Under the pieces are notes generated by a model. That model was given only the letters and a program-made list of their open reading frames with translations, searched no databases and was not told where the DNA came from. The position numbers were made by a program, and so were the translations under genes. DNA of 64,000 nt from Nymphalis io (Eukaryota; Arthropoda; Insecta; Lepidoptera; Nymphalidae), in assembly GCF_905147045.1 (NCBI RefSeq), contig NC_065908.1:9672001-9736000 (forward strand), given 5' to 3'. Of the stretch, positions 34,237 to 45,905 are shown one piece after another (within the stretch, counting starts at the first letter, position 1; the number at the start of each line of letters is the position of its first letter).

Positions 34237-35929
34237 TATATCATGATGATTTGATAATATTGAGCCTCCTTATTCTAATAAAGATTATTTTTTAAATATT
34301 TTTTTAAAGAAATTTGAATTTGGAAAAATTCAAAAAATCTCAGTAGAATATTTACTTATATTTGTTATTGTAAAATAAATTAAGTATTCTTAGGATATAG
34401 ACAACCAAACACTATTCATTTTGTGATACTACTTATAAAGTGACATAATTTTGTAGGTTATGCGGAAATAACTCCAAAGAGTTTACGTTGCATATTCTAC
34501 TGGAAACATTAATCCTTGTGAAGTATTGAAACTATCGTCAAACCATAACTGACACCGGTGTTTTGTAAACAGTGGTAGCGGTACCAGCGTGTTGACTTAC
34601 AACGTGTATGCTGTCTGCATTCAAGTCTTCATTGAAAAATTTCTATCTATATCTACATATTAAAATGAGTACTTGTACGTGTGTCCATTTGCTTCGTTTC
34701 CAGGTTTTAAAAGAATTAAAAATTCTATATTTTTATTGTAAATATTGGATATATAAAAAATAAGTCTTTCGGATCATTTATTGCCACACAATATTTTATG
34801 TGAATCTTAAATTTTCATTGTTTAGTTGTGTTGCGTGTGGTGATAAAAATGTATCTTACTTTCTTTTAATTATTATAAAAAAGTAACTATTAATTTCCTT
34901 ATCGGTTACAAGTGGTACATTAACATTAAAATTCATCATATAAAATGACGACGCCTGTTTGAATAATATAACTATTTAACTGTAACAATTTATTTGCGAA
35001 AAAAAGAAACTAATTTATTTGTGGTTTTCCCCTCCATTCAATAATATTTTGAAGCCGGAACAAGGATTAAGCTCTCAAATAATTTACATCTTATACAAAC
35101 ATAATCACGAATCGAGCTAAATCATAAATAAACAAAATTAAAATCGATATTCCATTTTCATTTGTAAGCTAAAATAAAGATGGAATCACCGACACAATCC
35201 GGTGGATGAATTTATCGGTTGTAGTGGATCTGGTGTAATCACTCGATAGTGGAGATCAAACGAATGCTGGCTGTAAACCACATCAAACGAATATACGCCT
35301 CGCGTTCGAAATGTCCTAGTTTTCATTGCAATTGTCTTTTGTAATGTGACGAAACCATTCATTGTTTTATATTATTCGAATATTTATATAAAGAAAATTA
35401 AACATATACATAATATGATTATAATAAGTCTATTTTCCGCAGCGCGTCCGTACCAGTTTTATAGGAATAAAGAGAGCGTAATTTTAAGTTGTAAGTAAAG
35501 CTGATTATACAAATGTTTTGACAAATTTTCGATACAAAAACTGACAAAATATCACTGTTACTTCAGATAATTTCAGAAAATTGGACAGATAAAAACGGGC
35601 CTAAAAATTTATCTCATATAAAATAATAACAATGATAAAAATAATATAAATGTATTACAATATATAGTATAATAACACAGTCGACAAGTCACTACGTAGC
35701 CCCAAAGTTAAAAATAAACGTTTACTTCACGGAACCACATTAATAGTCGGTATAAAAAATATTAATATTTTCGTTCAAGCTCCACAATCCATTCGCAATT
35801 TCATTAATTCTAGTTTCAAGAACTCTTTATTTTTAGAGAAAAAATGAGACAAGAGCGTATCGTGAGTGTCGCGGACGGCTGTCATGCGGGTTTAGGAATA
35901 TTAGTATCTTGATATTCAATGACATAATT
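34237..35929. other. Non-coding stretch
   Basis: AT-rich. No gene was recognised. A short repeat-like segment at 34650-34780 (AGTACTTGTACGTGTGTCCA) is too degraded to assign. Confidence 0.45.
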
Positions 35930-36405
35930 ACGTATAGCTAACGTTTGCCCGAGGCTTCGCCCGCATTTTAGGTAAGGGAGGAGAAGTTGGTTTTTTTTAT
36001 AGAATAGGTAGGCGGACGAGAATATGGGCCACCTGATGGTAGGTACGCCCAACGCCTATAGACATCGGCATTGTTAAGCATCGCTTACATCGCCAATGCG
36101 CCACCAACCTTAGAAACTAATATGTTATGTCCCTTGTACCTGAAATTACACTGGCTCTCTCACCATACGAACCGGAACACGTCAATATCAAGTACTGCTG
36201 TTTTGCGGTCTAATATCTGATGAGTGGGTGATGCCTACCCAGACGAGCTTGCACAAAGCCCTACCACCAGTAAATTTGGTGTCGGGCGTTTTATAAAAAA
36301 GCCTACATCCCTCCTCGGAGTTCGATCTTTTTATACCAAATTTCATCAAAATGGGTTTAGCTTCCGCAATTTAACTTTCGCATTTATAATATTAGTATAG
36401 ATATG
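35930..36405 (+). mobile_element. Old dispersed repeat split by a SINE A insertion
   Basis: The left part is GTTTGCCCGAGGCTTCGCCC. The right part runs from AAAAAAGCCTACATCCCTCC through TACCAAATTTCATCAAAATG to CATTTATAATATTAGTATAG. I recall this block order from many lepidopteran genomes as a LINE-associated or unclassified repeat. The ending TTCGCATTTATAATATTAGT recurs at about 62143, just before another SINE. A family A SINE occupies 35991-36271 in between. Confidence 0.6.
35991..36271 (-). mobile_element. SINE family A copy nested in an older repeat
   Basis: A full minus-strand element from a T-run at 35991 to CCCTACCACCAG at 36271. It carries several private changes (GGTAGGTACGCCCAACGCCT, ACCATACGAACCGGAACACG). 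Confidence 0.9.
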
Positions 36406-38505
36406 GATTGAATAGTATTAAGAAGTCATCGTTTATCCGTATTAACTTCATTATGACGAAAACAAATAATAAAATAGTTTACTTAAATATTTTCTTTGCG
36501 TGAACTTTTGATTCTCTGTTACAATGTTTTAATTTTTATTTATATGAGTTGATTGTATAATTTATCTATATATAAATAGGCAAAAGAATTTTATTCTCCT
36601 CTGTTTTTCAATTTTTATATTTTTTTATTTGGTAAGTATTGAACAGCATTCGTTTTATCAATAAAAAAAATGGAAATAAGAGTGGAAACAAAAATGTTCG
36701 AAAAATGCTAATTTATACGTTATAAATAACATATCTTATCTTATATATATATATATATCTAAATATCTCTTAATTTTTTTAATAACTAATAATAATTACT
36801 TAAAAAAACAAATGTCAAAATTTTTTATTAATTAATATAGTTGTTAAAACTAATTATAAGACAACGTATGTGCTGTTTAAATATATATATTTTATAATAT
36901 ATATTTAAACAGCACATCTGTGATGCATATTGAACGGCGCGGCGGGACTTTAAAACAAAAATATTATTAAAAGCTTAATAAATAAGGCGCGGTTTTATCA
37001 ACCAATCGAATATATGTGCACAATTTTCTTATAAATATCGATTTTGAATCAATGTACTATCACCTATTAATACAAATTGCCTTTTGAAGACAAAAAAAAA
37101 TATTAATATGAATTTAAATAGACGGTATATTTTACGTGCCAAATTACGTGAGGCAATTAATTGTGAATTAATTTTAAGAAAGAATTTATGTGTGAATGTG
37201 AAAATGTTATAGTTCCGTCTTCGTACATAATGTGTGTTTCCGGGACTTCACTGGAAAAGAGTCGGTGCCCATAACCTTATACCTGAAATCTACAGCTTTT
37301 ATAGATTATCTTATGTATTATTATTATTGTTTTGATTATTTGTTTTATCATACATCGATAAGCAACACCCTCTGATTTTCTTCTGACATAGAATATGGTT
37401 TTACGACTTTTCTCCATACGAATAAAACCTTTTTTGCCAAACTAATTGTAGGTATTCAATATTTTTTTATATGCAAAATTTATTGATGATCGGTGGAATA
37501 GTTAAAATGTGAAAGCGAAACAAACTCGCCTTTGTATTCAAAATACTTAACATATCGCCATACTTTATAATAAAATGTCTATACTTATGTTTTATTCTAT
37601 TGTAGTTTTTTTTTTGGGAAATACTGTTTTATTTTCTACTCTGATTGTTTTATTCACAATTAAATTTATATGTAATAAATTTTTTTAACTAGACAGACAG
37701 TAATTACGCCGTTATTAAATAACGGAAATAAACGTCTGTTTAAAAATATCACATAATTAATTATTTACAAAAAAAACGACAGTATATGAAATACAATATA
37801 AAAAATAATAATTACCTGTAATACCAACGATTTATCCGTACTTCTCTTAATAAAAAAAAAACACTTTATTTAAATCAATTTTAAATACACAGAGAGATAT
37901 TTTAAAGACCCACAGATAATTTTACACTTCGATTTTTAAACTTAGTGTCACACGCGGTTAGGCGGTAGAATTGTAGGGCGGTTGAGCCGACGCACGCGCG
38001 ATTGCCACTGAGGCTGGCCGTGCCAATCCTTGCCATTGCACGTCACGTGCAAACGTTTGCCAAATGTACCAATGTCTGAATGATACATTCGGCCAACATG
38101 TTTCAGGGACATAAATATGAATGTCGTTTGATTTAAGATCTGTCCGTGTAGCGAAATTCATACAATAATTTCATTCCATAGTTGCAAAATTGTATTACAA
38201 CTACACATTAATCAAAACCTATTTAAATATTAACTTTTACTGGCATTTTAATTATTTATATTTATTATATAATGGATATATTTTAGTTATTTTGGTAACT
38301 GATTTTTGTTTTAACTACGTATTGAAATATTTTTAAAAAAGATTTTCATTGCCTTAATTCGACAGAAATCACGAAAATAGTTAATACATTTACTATACAA
38401 GCATTCGGGCCGGATTAACAAAATTTATCATTTTAATAATGCTTCCTGATTATTATTAAATATTTCAATAACCAAAAAAATAAAAACAAAAAATTGGCTC
38501 ATATA
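36406..38505. other. Non-coding stretch, one GC-richer patch
   Basis: It contains a (TA)n run at 36744-36758 and the hairpin at 36868-36917. 37950-38070 (GTTGAGCCGACGCACGCGCG, CACTGAGGCTGGCCGTGCCA) is CpG-rich and lies about 450 bp upstream of the exon candidate at 38506 (+). It may be a promoter patch. No gene was recognised. Confidence 0.4.
36868..36917. repeat. Perfect 21-bp inverted repeat, 8-base loop
   Basis: The left arm 36868-36888 begins ATGTGCTGTTTAAATATATA. The right arm 36897-36917 is its exact reverse complement, around ATTTTATA. Perfect pairing over 21 bp implies a recent palindrome, or selection on an RNA hairpin. No flanking duplication was noticed. Confidence 0.85.
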
Positions 38506-38645
38506 ATGAATTTGAGTTTAGGGGAGGCGTTAAAAAGATTACGCGACGGCGATTCTGCAATAAATCAGAAAAGAAATTTCGGAGCTGGAATGAATTCAAC
38601 TTCTGCCACTCCATTACCGCGCCCAACAACAACCGCTATTTCACC
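38506..38645 (+). CDS. Candidate first coding exon of an unrecognised gene
   Basis: ATG at 38506 opens 46 codons plus two bases, ending at a good 5' splice site (TTTCACC|GTAAGAAA). The peptide starts MNLSLGEALKRLRDGDSAIN. A short amphipathic start is followed by a Ser/Thr/Pro-rich stretch (STSATPLPRPTTTAISP). Codon choice is more GC-rich and less T-rich than the flanks. The CpG patch at 37950-38070 could be its promoter. No downstream exon in the matching phase was found on the plus strand in this window, although a large intron could carry it past 64 kb. The family is not recognised. Confidence 0.35.
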
Positions 38646-38934
38646 GTAAGAAAATAATTCGTGATTGAGAATTTCCGCTCTATCCAAAACCAATACAATC
38701 GTATATTTGTTAATACACATTGCAACAACGCAATATTCAAAATGATCTTTAATTGTGATTTAAAGTTCAGCGTGGATTGCAATTTCCAAAAATGACGGCT
38801 TATAATAAAGCAGTGTTTTCAATAGAGGCATAAAATAAGACCAGCTGTATAATTTATTTTATGTTTTAAAGCAAAAATAAAATACATAACGACTGACAGT
38901 CAGTAAATTAATAAAAAAATATGTAATTAATAAC
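38646..38934. other. Non-coding stretch
   Basis: No feature was recognised. It would be intron if the preceding exon is real. Confidence 0.4.
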
Positions 38935-39125
38935 TGGCCATTTCGGTTCTGCGACACATGTGACCAGCCCACTGCTACTTCAGCTTACTAATACTTTGGA
39001 CTATTTCGATAGCTTTGGTTTCGTGTTGGATCCCACATCTGGGATACAATCGTTCAGAGACGCTCCGAGTATAGCCCTCTCCTTAGCTCGCTGAACGACC
39101 TTGAAATGACTGTATTAAAAATTTC
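38935..39125 (-). mobile_element. RTE-like LINE fragment, frameshifted and stop-bearing
   Basis: The minus strand encodes FKVVQRAKERAILGASLND, then a degraded stretch with stops, then QWAGHMCRRTE. The order VQRAxERAxLGxSLxD ... KWQWAGHxxRR is the recognisable C-terminal region of RTE-type non-LTR polyproteins. Stops within it show it is dead. It lies upstream, in LINE terms, of the terminal segment seen at 25196. Confidence 0.7.
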
Positions 39126-41711
39126 GAATCGTCATTTTACAAGTTTCAATTTTATAAAGCTAACTCCGGTCCAAAATATATACTCTATTGAGAAGACTAT
39201 TTATCTGGGTGAGGTGTCTGTTCTTCGTAAGATTCTCATCATACTACCAGCTATCAGCGCACGAGTCGCATTTAGCTATTGATTTTTAATAAACAATTTC
39301 ACGTGAGACGGTAGCATAATTACAAATAAAACCGTGGTCAATCAAATCGGAACATTTGGCCAACTCTAGCGTTTGGCGAACGCATAAAATGTTATTTTGA
39401 TAATTTGCCCGTCTTATTATAACGAAATCAATGTTTGGTGAAACAGATTAAATGAAACGTAGATACATGTGCAGCCGACTCTTTCTAGCCGTTATATATA
39501 TTTACTTTATAATGTAATCATTTATGAGTGTTCAGTAATTGTCATTGCCGTCGTCAAACATCTTTAATTGACAACGCTTTGACGGCGTTAAGAGTGACTG
39601 ATTACTTCTTGCAATATCTTTGGGTGATGGTTGACAATTACTACCATCAAGGAGCTTGTTCTAGTCTTGCTTGCTAAAATAAGTAAATTAAATTATACAC
39701 TTCCATTACATACTAATATTCTCTCTAGCAACACCGTAATCCGGGAATTAACAACATCATTTTATTTTATTTTATGTGATGAAAATTATCGACAAGTAAA
39801 TAAACAAGATTATCTTAGGTAATTTAACTCATTAATTTTATCTGAACTAAATCAAATTCTGTAAACAAACCTTTCAAATTATTTACTTAAAATTAATAAT
39901 AATGCAAGAACAAACTCGATAAACGCGATCGTAAAATGCCCAAGATTAATATGCGACATTGACTATAATAAAATTATATAACATTTATGACTTTATCAGT
40001 CAATGTACTTATATTATATGCATGTTAATTTGTTCAACAGTAACCCTGCTATAAGTGCAATACCTTAAATATGTAAGGTTAAATCAAATAATAGGTAAAT
40101 AACTAGGACAAAAATGTATCAAATTTAGTATCCATAGACGTCGAAAACGTATAATTTATATTTTAAAATATAATGTATGTATTTTCAATGGATCGCCAAT
40201 TTATTTATTTATTTATTATCTATTTTATTTACAGCACTATGTAGTACAAAAACGAGTATAATGCTCAACGAATTCTCTATTCAGCACAAAAAGCGACTAA
40301 ACTCAAATTTATATGTTACCTTTACGTTATCACGTGAATCCAAATCTGTTCAGCCATTTAAAAGTTATGGTGGAATAAATAAACTCTACACATACATGAA
40401 GTACATGAACACTGAAAACATTATACTCCTTTTTTTGGCAGTCGCGTAACTATTTGCGAGTTATCAAAACTAAAACAGCACTTTTGTTTGGCCTCTTTGT
40501 CAGTTGGCCCGGGCCTATCTTTAAGCCGGCTAAAAAATTAATATGCAAATAATAAAATTGTCATGAACGGTTTCGCCTTTATTTAATCAAAATCGGTCCA
40601 ATCTCTTAAGTGACAACAATTTAAAGTAAATTTAAATATTTTAACTATTTTTTAAAACATTTACCACCTATTATTGATATTGGATCGCTGCTTTGCAGCT
40701 GGGGGCTGTAGACATCATCGGTTTGGGAAAATTATTTCCCGAATCAATCTACCCAGCACTAAATAAGAGTAATGGTTCTATATTGAATCAAGTTAAAAGA
40801 ATAACTTAATAATTGACATGTCAACGCACAGCCCAAACTACTGGCAAGAAACTACCATGAAAATTTCCATACGGGTTCCTTTTAGACAGTAGGTAAGCAC
40901 TACGGAAGGATTTTTGACAATTTAACCCCTAAGGTCGACGTCACGGGTTAATCGCTAGTAAAATATATTGTATATGATGCAGAATATAGAACTATCTAGA
41001 AATAATATCCAGGCAAGTTTTATGAATACTTTGAACCAAATAACTCTATATATGTACAATGATTATACAAAAATATTATTGAATCATAACATATCGACGC
41101 GTTAGACTCCAATAAGACGGGAACCATTAAATCACTCTTTGAAGATTTTGATTAAATAATTAAATTGATTGAAAGAAAAAGAAATGCAAATAATAAAAAA
41201 AAAAAAACATTACAAAGAGCTATCAAGCATCTTCAATTGAAATCGTGAAAAATCAAAACATAAATACATTATCGCTCACAAACACGTAACACGCTCTTAG
41301 TTGAGCTTACGTTTCCGCGAACGCGACTCATCATAAGAGATATCGTCTTTGTGTCCTCCCGGAAACAAAAGCATTAATATTACACTACAAATGATTTAGT
41401 GGACCATCGTACGTTAGCACCTGACACGCTGATGGATTTATTATGAAACTGTTTAGCGGAAATCATAATAACCTGACGTGAAACAACGCCGATGACAGAT
41501 TGCTTGAGACATGATTTCGTAGGAACGAGGAAGATTCAATTGTGTGTACGTAGTTCGGTACTACGTAATGACTTTTAATTTAAACATTTCCATATAATAT
41601 TTTCATAAAGTATGACTACTATCTACTATACTATCCATCAAAATATTCATTATTCATATTATTCAATGCTTTCAAAATCGGCAAAGAATATAATATTTAC
41701 CTGATAGGTAC
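39126..41711. other. Non-coding stretch with old repeat segments
   Basis: 40320-40450 (CGTGAATCCAAATCTGTTCA, TAAAAGTTATGGTGGAATAA, CCTTTTTTTGGCAGTCGCGT) and 40680-40960 (CGCACAGCCCAAACTACTGG, GGTAAGCACTACGGAAGGAT, TTAACCCCTAAGGTCGACGT) are degraded copies of repeats I recall from other Lepidoptera. The 90-codon frame at 40177 overlaps the first of these and is not treated as a gene. The rest is AT-rich. Confidence 0.4.
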
Positions 41712-41825
41712 AATGTTGGTGTTTTTAAATCTAGGATAAACGGGTTCCTTCCGGGCAGGCGCGCTACATCCTAGACCGTGACTATACTCAAGATCAGGCA
41801 AGTCAACGGTCAAACGCGTTATGTT
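41712..41825 (-). mobile_element. Repeat E fragment
   Basis: The minus strand reads CGTTTGACCGTTGACTTGCC, TATAGTCACGGTCTAGGATG, TAGCGCGCCTGCCCGGAAGG and AACCCGTTTATCC. The same order appears on the plus strand at 51517-51619 and, in part, at 45370-45430. This is a dispersed repeat of unknown class. One copy sits directly 5' of a SINE A copy. Confidence 0.7.
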
Positions 41826-43360
41826 ATGTAAGGTGTTATTGTGTGTAAAAAAATATACTATAACATAAATATACATACATATATATGTTAGCACTACGGT
41901 TACCTGCACATTACCAATATGATGTTTTAATTGTACATATATACTTATACATTTATACGTTGAAGAATGAGTTTGAACGTGCTAAACACAGGATCTACCT
42001 CGCACCAGTCCGATTTTAAAAATATATTTACGTTAGATAGAAGCAGTAATGTTTAACCTGACTAAAAACTCTTCAAACCGGTAATTGTATTTATATAAAA
42101 ATATTTGTTGTTACTTGCGTGCTCTGCGTTTACGATTTTGAATAGTCGAATTTTGTCGGTACATGAAGGTTTAGAATAACGGAAATTGACGAACCGATTA
42201 ACGACGAACGATTATTGATTGACAAAAATATATAATCATATATTCCCGCATTTATATTTAATTTTATAATATTTACTACGGTACGATATTGTTTATAGGT
42301 AAGTTACACAAAATATATAATTTAAAAAAGACAGTTTTACTGCTAGATCTTAAAGATATATAATACTAAAATATAAATCTGAAGAGTCTTTGAAGGCGAT
42401 AATCTCAGGATTAACTGTCAATTTTTGCGTTTAATGGTCCATTTATCGCGTAAAGTTATAGACTACGGGCAACTAGTATACCATTACCATATATCCCCTA
42501 ACCTTGAAGTATTTGTACAAATAGAACTTTAAAGCTAAACAGTTGCTGCGTGAAAGAACGAATTAAAAAACATACTTTCACATTCACAATATTGATGAGG
42601 ATTATATAAAATGTTCTTTTGAGAAATAATTAAGTTTTTTGGAAGAGATCATATATTTAAGTACACATTTCTTCAAACGAAACGTTTTATTGGTCGCTTG
42701 CTCTCATTAATATTCCGTGAAATATGAATTTTTAGAATAATGTGTAATCAAATTTATGTGATCAGGTGCTAATTTACAATCTACTTATAAGACGACGATG
42801 AATTTAAAAAAAAATGTTACATTTCTCACGAACCACGCAGTTAAAAAGGTCCCATAAATATGTCAATTCTTATTTAATATCCTAAATACCTATTTTTTTC
42901 AAATATCATTTCATGTGAAACATTTGTAAATATTTATGTCAATAGTTTAATAACAAAGCTTAATAATAAATACACATTTATACATTTTGATTAAACTTTA
43001 ACATGTCCAAGTAGGAAATAGAGTAAACACGCTCACGCTAATGGGCCATTAAAAACATTTTTACTGAGAAACAAACGGAAAATTATTCTTTGACAGATGA
43101 AAGAGAGATGCTAAATCAGTTTCACGCTGAAAACATCGGAAATGTTCCGTATAATCCTAATTAAAACCATATTTCACGTCGTACGTAGTTTGCGTGTCGT
43201 CCGACGAGTATAAGCCGCTAAGAAATACGACTTTTGTTAATTGAAACTTAACACGATCAAGAGATATATCAAGGTCGCGATGACACTGAAAAGGCAAGAA
43301 TTTAATAATTGGTTAATGAACAAGACAAAATCGTTCACTGAAGTCAAACATTTTAAAAAG
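41826..43360. other. Non-coding stretch
   Basis: AT-rich. No gene or recognisable repeat was seen. Confidence 0.5.
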
Positions 43361-43570
43361 CTGGGGTAAAGCCTCAGGTCCTCTTTAAAACGAGGTTTAG
43401 ATACAAATGTGGCAGAATATCATCAAGCAAATGCAGGTTTCCTCACGATTTTCTACCGGCTAGTACGAAATGAATTTTAAACACGAATTTAAAATATCAA
43501 CTTTGTAACCGCATTGTCAGTTAGAGCACGTGAATATTTCACGTGCCCTAACCACTGAGCCATCTCGGGT
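43361..43570 (-). mobile_element. Degenerate SINE family B copy with a palindromic end
   Basis: The minus-strand order is GCTGGGGTAAAGCCTCAGGT, CAAATGCAGGTTTCCTCACG, then CCACTGAGCCATCTCGG. Near the head, GCACGTGAA and TTCACGTGC (43525-43545) form a perfect palindrome around TAT. It extends with one mismatch to 14 bp and creates two CACGTG E-boxes. Confidence 0.75.
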
Positions 43571-43994
43571 CAGTGTCTATAGTTTTTCTTATAACGCTAC
43601 CCTGCAAGATTGATTCTGGAATGCTATATGGCTGCATTGGCACACGCATCCTTCAGAGTGAGTATTTCAGTGAGTGGTGGTTAGTGCACCAAATAAACGC
43701 TGTGCAGATAATATAATATCTTTAAGATAGTTTTGGATGTATTTTTTTCGTCATTATTTCGTCATTCGTCAGTATTGATGTGCCTACCTATATTACTCGA
43801 TATATATGCCGATTGTAAAATGATTTTATTTTTGTGTGTGATTAGTAAATTAAAAGAAGAACATCACTCAAAAAATACCACAAACTTATATCCTTCTGTA
43901 TGGGGCCAGACGAAGGAGACTGTGCACAGCAAAGCATAGTGTAGTTTATGCACGCGAGCACAATAGCGTTTTCTATATTTTTTGTAAAATTGCT
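43571..43994. other. Non-coding stretch
   Basis: No gene was recognised. The frame at 43733-43939 has no supporting signals. Confidence 0.45.
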
Positions 43995-44337
43995 AGTTGG
44001 ACGCACCACAACCCATACACAATGGCGCTGTAAGAAATATTAACCATTCCTTACATCGCCAATGCACCACCAACCTTGGGAACTAAGATGTTATGTCCCT
44101 TATGTCTGTAGCTTTTGTACTCGCTGGAAAAAAAATACGCGTATTCCCACATGAAGTATAATATTGATTTCTGCGGTGCCGAGTGCGCCGGAACACTCAC
44201 TAAATATCAGCGGTATATAATATCGTGACACCCCGACGATCGGCTCGCTAATACGGTGCAATGTAGCTACACTGGCTCACTCGCCCTATAAACCAGAATA
44301 TAACAATTTTAACTATTACTGTTTGACTCTTATAATC
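43995..44337 (-). mobile_element. SINE family A copy split by element D
   Basis: The left half is 43995-44113 (CGCTGTAAGAAATATTAACC, CGCCAATGCACCACCAACCT) and the right half is 44269-44337 (ACACTGGCTCACTCGCCCTA). The heptamer TGTAGCT (44107-44113, 44262-44268) is duplicated around the insert. Confidence 0.85.
44114..44261 (-). mobile_element. Element D, second copy
   Basis: This 148-bp insert in a SINE A copy is flanked by a TGTAGCT target duplication. On the minus strand it shares with the copy at 9340 the series CTCGC/GCGAG, TTTAGTGAGTGTTCCGG, GCGCACTCGGC, GGGAATACGCGTATTTTTTT. Two independent insertions with different duplications show that D moves on its own. Confidence 0.65.
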
Positions 44338-44480
44338 CGATGAATTGGCTATTCGACACAGCTAGTACACTCCAGACTGCTAATAAGAATTTCTAGACAT
44401 GAAATAACCTCTAGCTCTTTTTATAGTCGACTCTCGAGATTTGCAGCCTTAAAATAGCCTCTAAACAGTCAAGATAATAA
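44338..44480 (-). mobile_element. SINE family C fragment
   Basis: CTCTTATAATCCGATGAATT, GTACACTCCAGACTGCTAAT and GAGATTTGCAGCCTTA follow the family C order in degraded form. Confidence 0.55.
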
Positions 44481-44538
44481 ATAAAACTTAACTAAACATA
44501 ACAAACATTATATTGTACCGAGTATATCACAAAGAAAG

Positions 44539-44799
44539 CTAAAAATCACTAGAAAATCTGTAAACAATAGAGTCCTTGACAGCACGTGTAATGACGGAAG
44601 GAATTGATATCACAGCCACATCTGATGAGAGGTACATTTGATCCTCAAACAGCCCAATAAAAGTCCCACTGACAATCGAAAACGTATGCTTGTAATGTCT
44701 TTGGCAATGGGCCAGCAAAAAGACGATATTCGTCAGAACGCAAAACAAAGGACGATACCCCTTTGTTTTAATGGTAAGGTCCTGTATCGTCAATTTCAT
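44539..44799 (-). CDS. Candidate 86-codon ORF with hydrophobic segments
   Basis: ATG at 44799 is preceded in frame by a stop. 86 codons run to a stop at 44539. The peptide has two hydrophobic stretches (about residues 17-32, LFCVLTNIVFLLAHC, and 40-51, FSIVSGTFIGLF). A more polar tail is followed by VITRAVKDSIVYRF. Codon use is less AT-driven than in neighbouring chance ORFs, and the sequence is unique in the window. It could be an intronless small membrane protein, one exon of a receptor, or chance. The family is not recognised and no promoter was identified. Confidence 0.25.
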   Translation of the reverse strand: MKLTIQDLTIKTKGYRPLFCVLTNIVFLLAHCQRHYKHTFSIVSGTFIGLFEDQMYLSSDVAVISIPSVITRAVKDSIVYRFSSDF

Positions 44800-45563
44800 T
44801 AATTATTCATTGTTTAATTTGGTCGTTACGTTTATCGACGAATCCTTCCGTGTTTCCTTATTTAAAATAAAACTCTATATAAAATCCTTTTAGATACTAT
44901 TTATTGGCTTGTAATGGTTTCTGAAATCGTTTAAAAAACTTACGACTTTTATCGATCGCTTTGCGATATCCGTATCAGTATTTACTTACACTTTATTTTA
45001 CGCAATAGCTACATTAATAAACACAAATAAAAGTTTATATTTTTAATAGAATGTATATAAAAGTTAATAAATTAACATTTATAAAGTAGATAAGATAATT
45101 TCTAAACTGAATGATATAATTCACAAAATTGTATAAATATCAAAATATTTGTAAAATTAAAAGAAAATGTACCGTTTAATACATAGTTGAAATGTTGACA
45201 CCAAACGGTCGTATGAATTACACCTTGGCACGAAGCCGATGGGTTTCAAATTAACAACAGTAATGCCACCGATCTGCGAAGCAAGAATTAATAATTTCTT
45301 AATAAATAACTTTTACTTGTAAGTTTTCATTGAAGGAAACTCCTCATATAGTTTTTAATATATTTTTTTTAATAGGCCGGCGTTTGACCGTTCACTTGCC
45401 TGATGTTAAGCGTCGCAATATAATACGTAGCAAAATCAATTGAAGAAATTGAACAATTACTTTCCTAACAAACGGGACACGTGGTCCGATTTTAATAAAC
45501 CTGCATTTGTTATTCACAACAAAATAATTTCAAAATGAAACAACAAAAATTTCAAAACAACAC
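44800..45563. other. Non-coding stretch with a repeat E fragment
   Basis: 45370-45430 (+) keeps GGCGTTTGACCGTTCACTTG and CCTGATGTTAAGCG of repeat E. The rest is AT-rich with nothing recognised. Confidence 0.45.
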
Positions 45564-45576
45564 TCTATTGAAATCA

Positions 45577-45892
45577 GAGTAACTGCCTGTTAATGTCCTG
45601 CTGCTGGACTTAGGCCTCCTCTTCCTTTTGAGGAGAAGGTTTGGAGCTTATTCCACCACGCTGCACCAATGCGAGTTGGTAGAATACACATGTCGCAGAA
45701 TTTTAATGAAATGTGAGGAAACTTGTATGTCAGACACATACAAGTTTCCTCACGATGTTTCTTTCACCGTCAAGCAAGAGATGAATCATAAACACAAATT
45801 AAGGGCATGAAAATTCAGTGGTGCTTGCCCAGGCTTGAACCTACGATCATCGGTTAAGATTCACGCGTTCTAACCACTAGGCCATCTCGACT
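45577..45892 (-). mobile_element. SINE family B copy with 13-bp target duplication and internal hairpin
   Basis: A complete minus-strand element from AGTAACTGCCTGTTAATGTC to the head complement TAACCACTAGGCCATCTCGA. The direct repeat TCTATTGAAATCA at 45564-45576 and 45893-45905 bounds it. Unlike other copies it contains an inverted duplication. GTGAGGAAACTTGTATGT (45713-45730) is followed after CAGAC by its exact reverse complement (45736-45753), so a body segment is present in both orientations. Confidence 0.95.
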
Positions 45893-45905
45893 TCTATTGA
45901 AATCA

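Noticed and set aside
40177..40449. 90-codon ORF with a TTTATTTACAG acceptor-like start
   Set aside because: Most of it overlaps a degraded dispersed repeat (GTTCAGCCATTTAAAAG ... GGCAGTCG).
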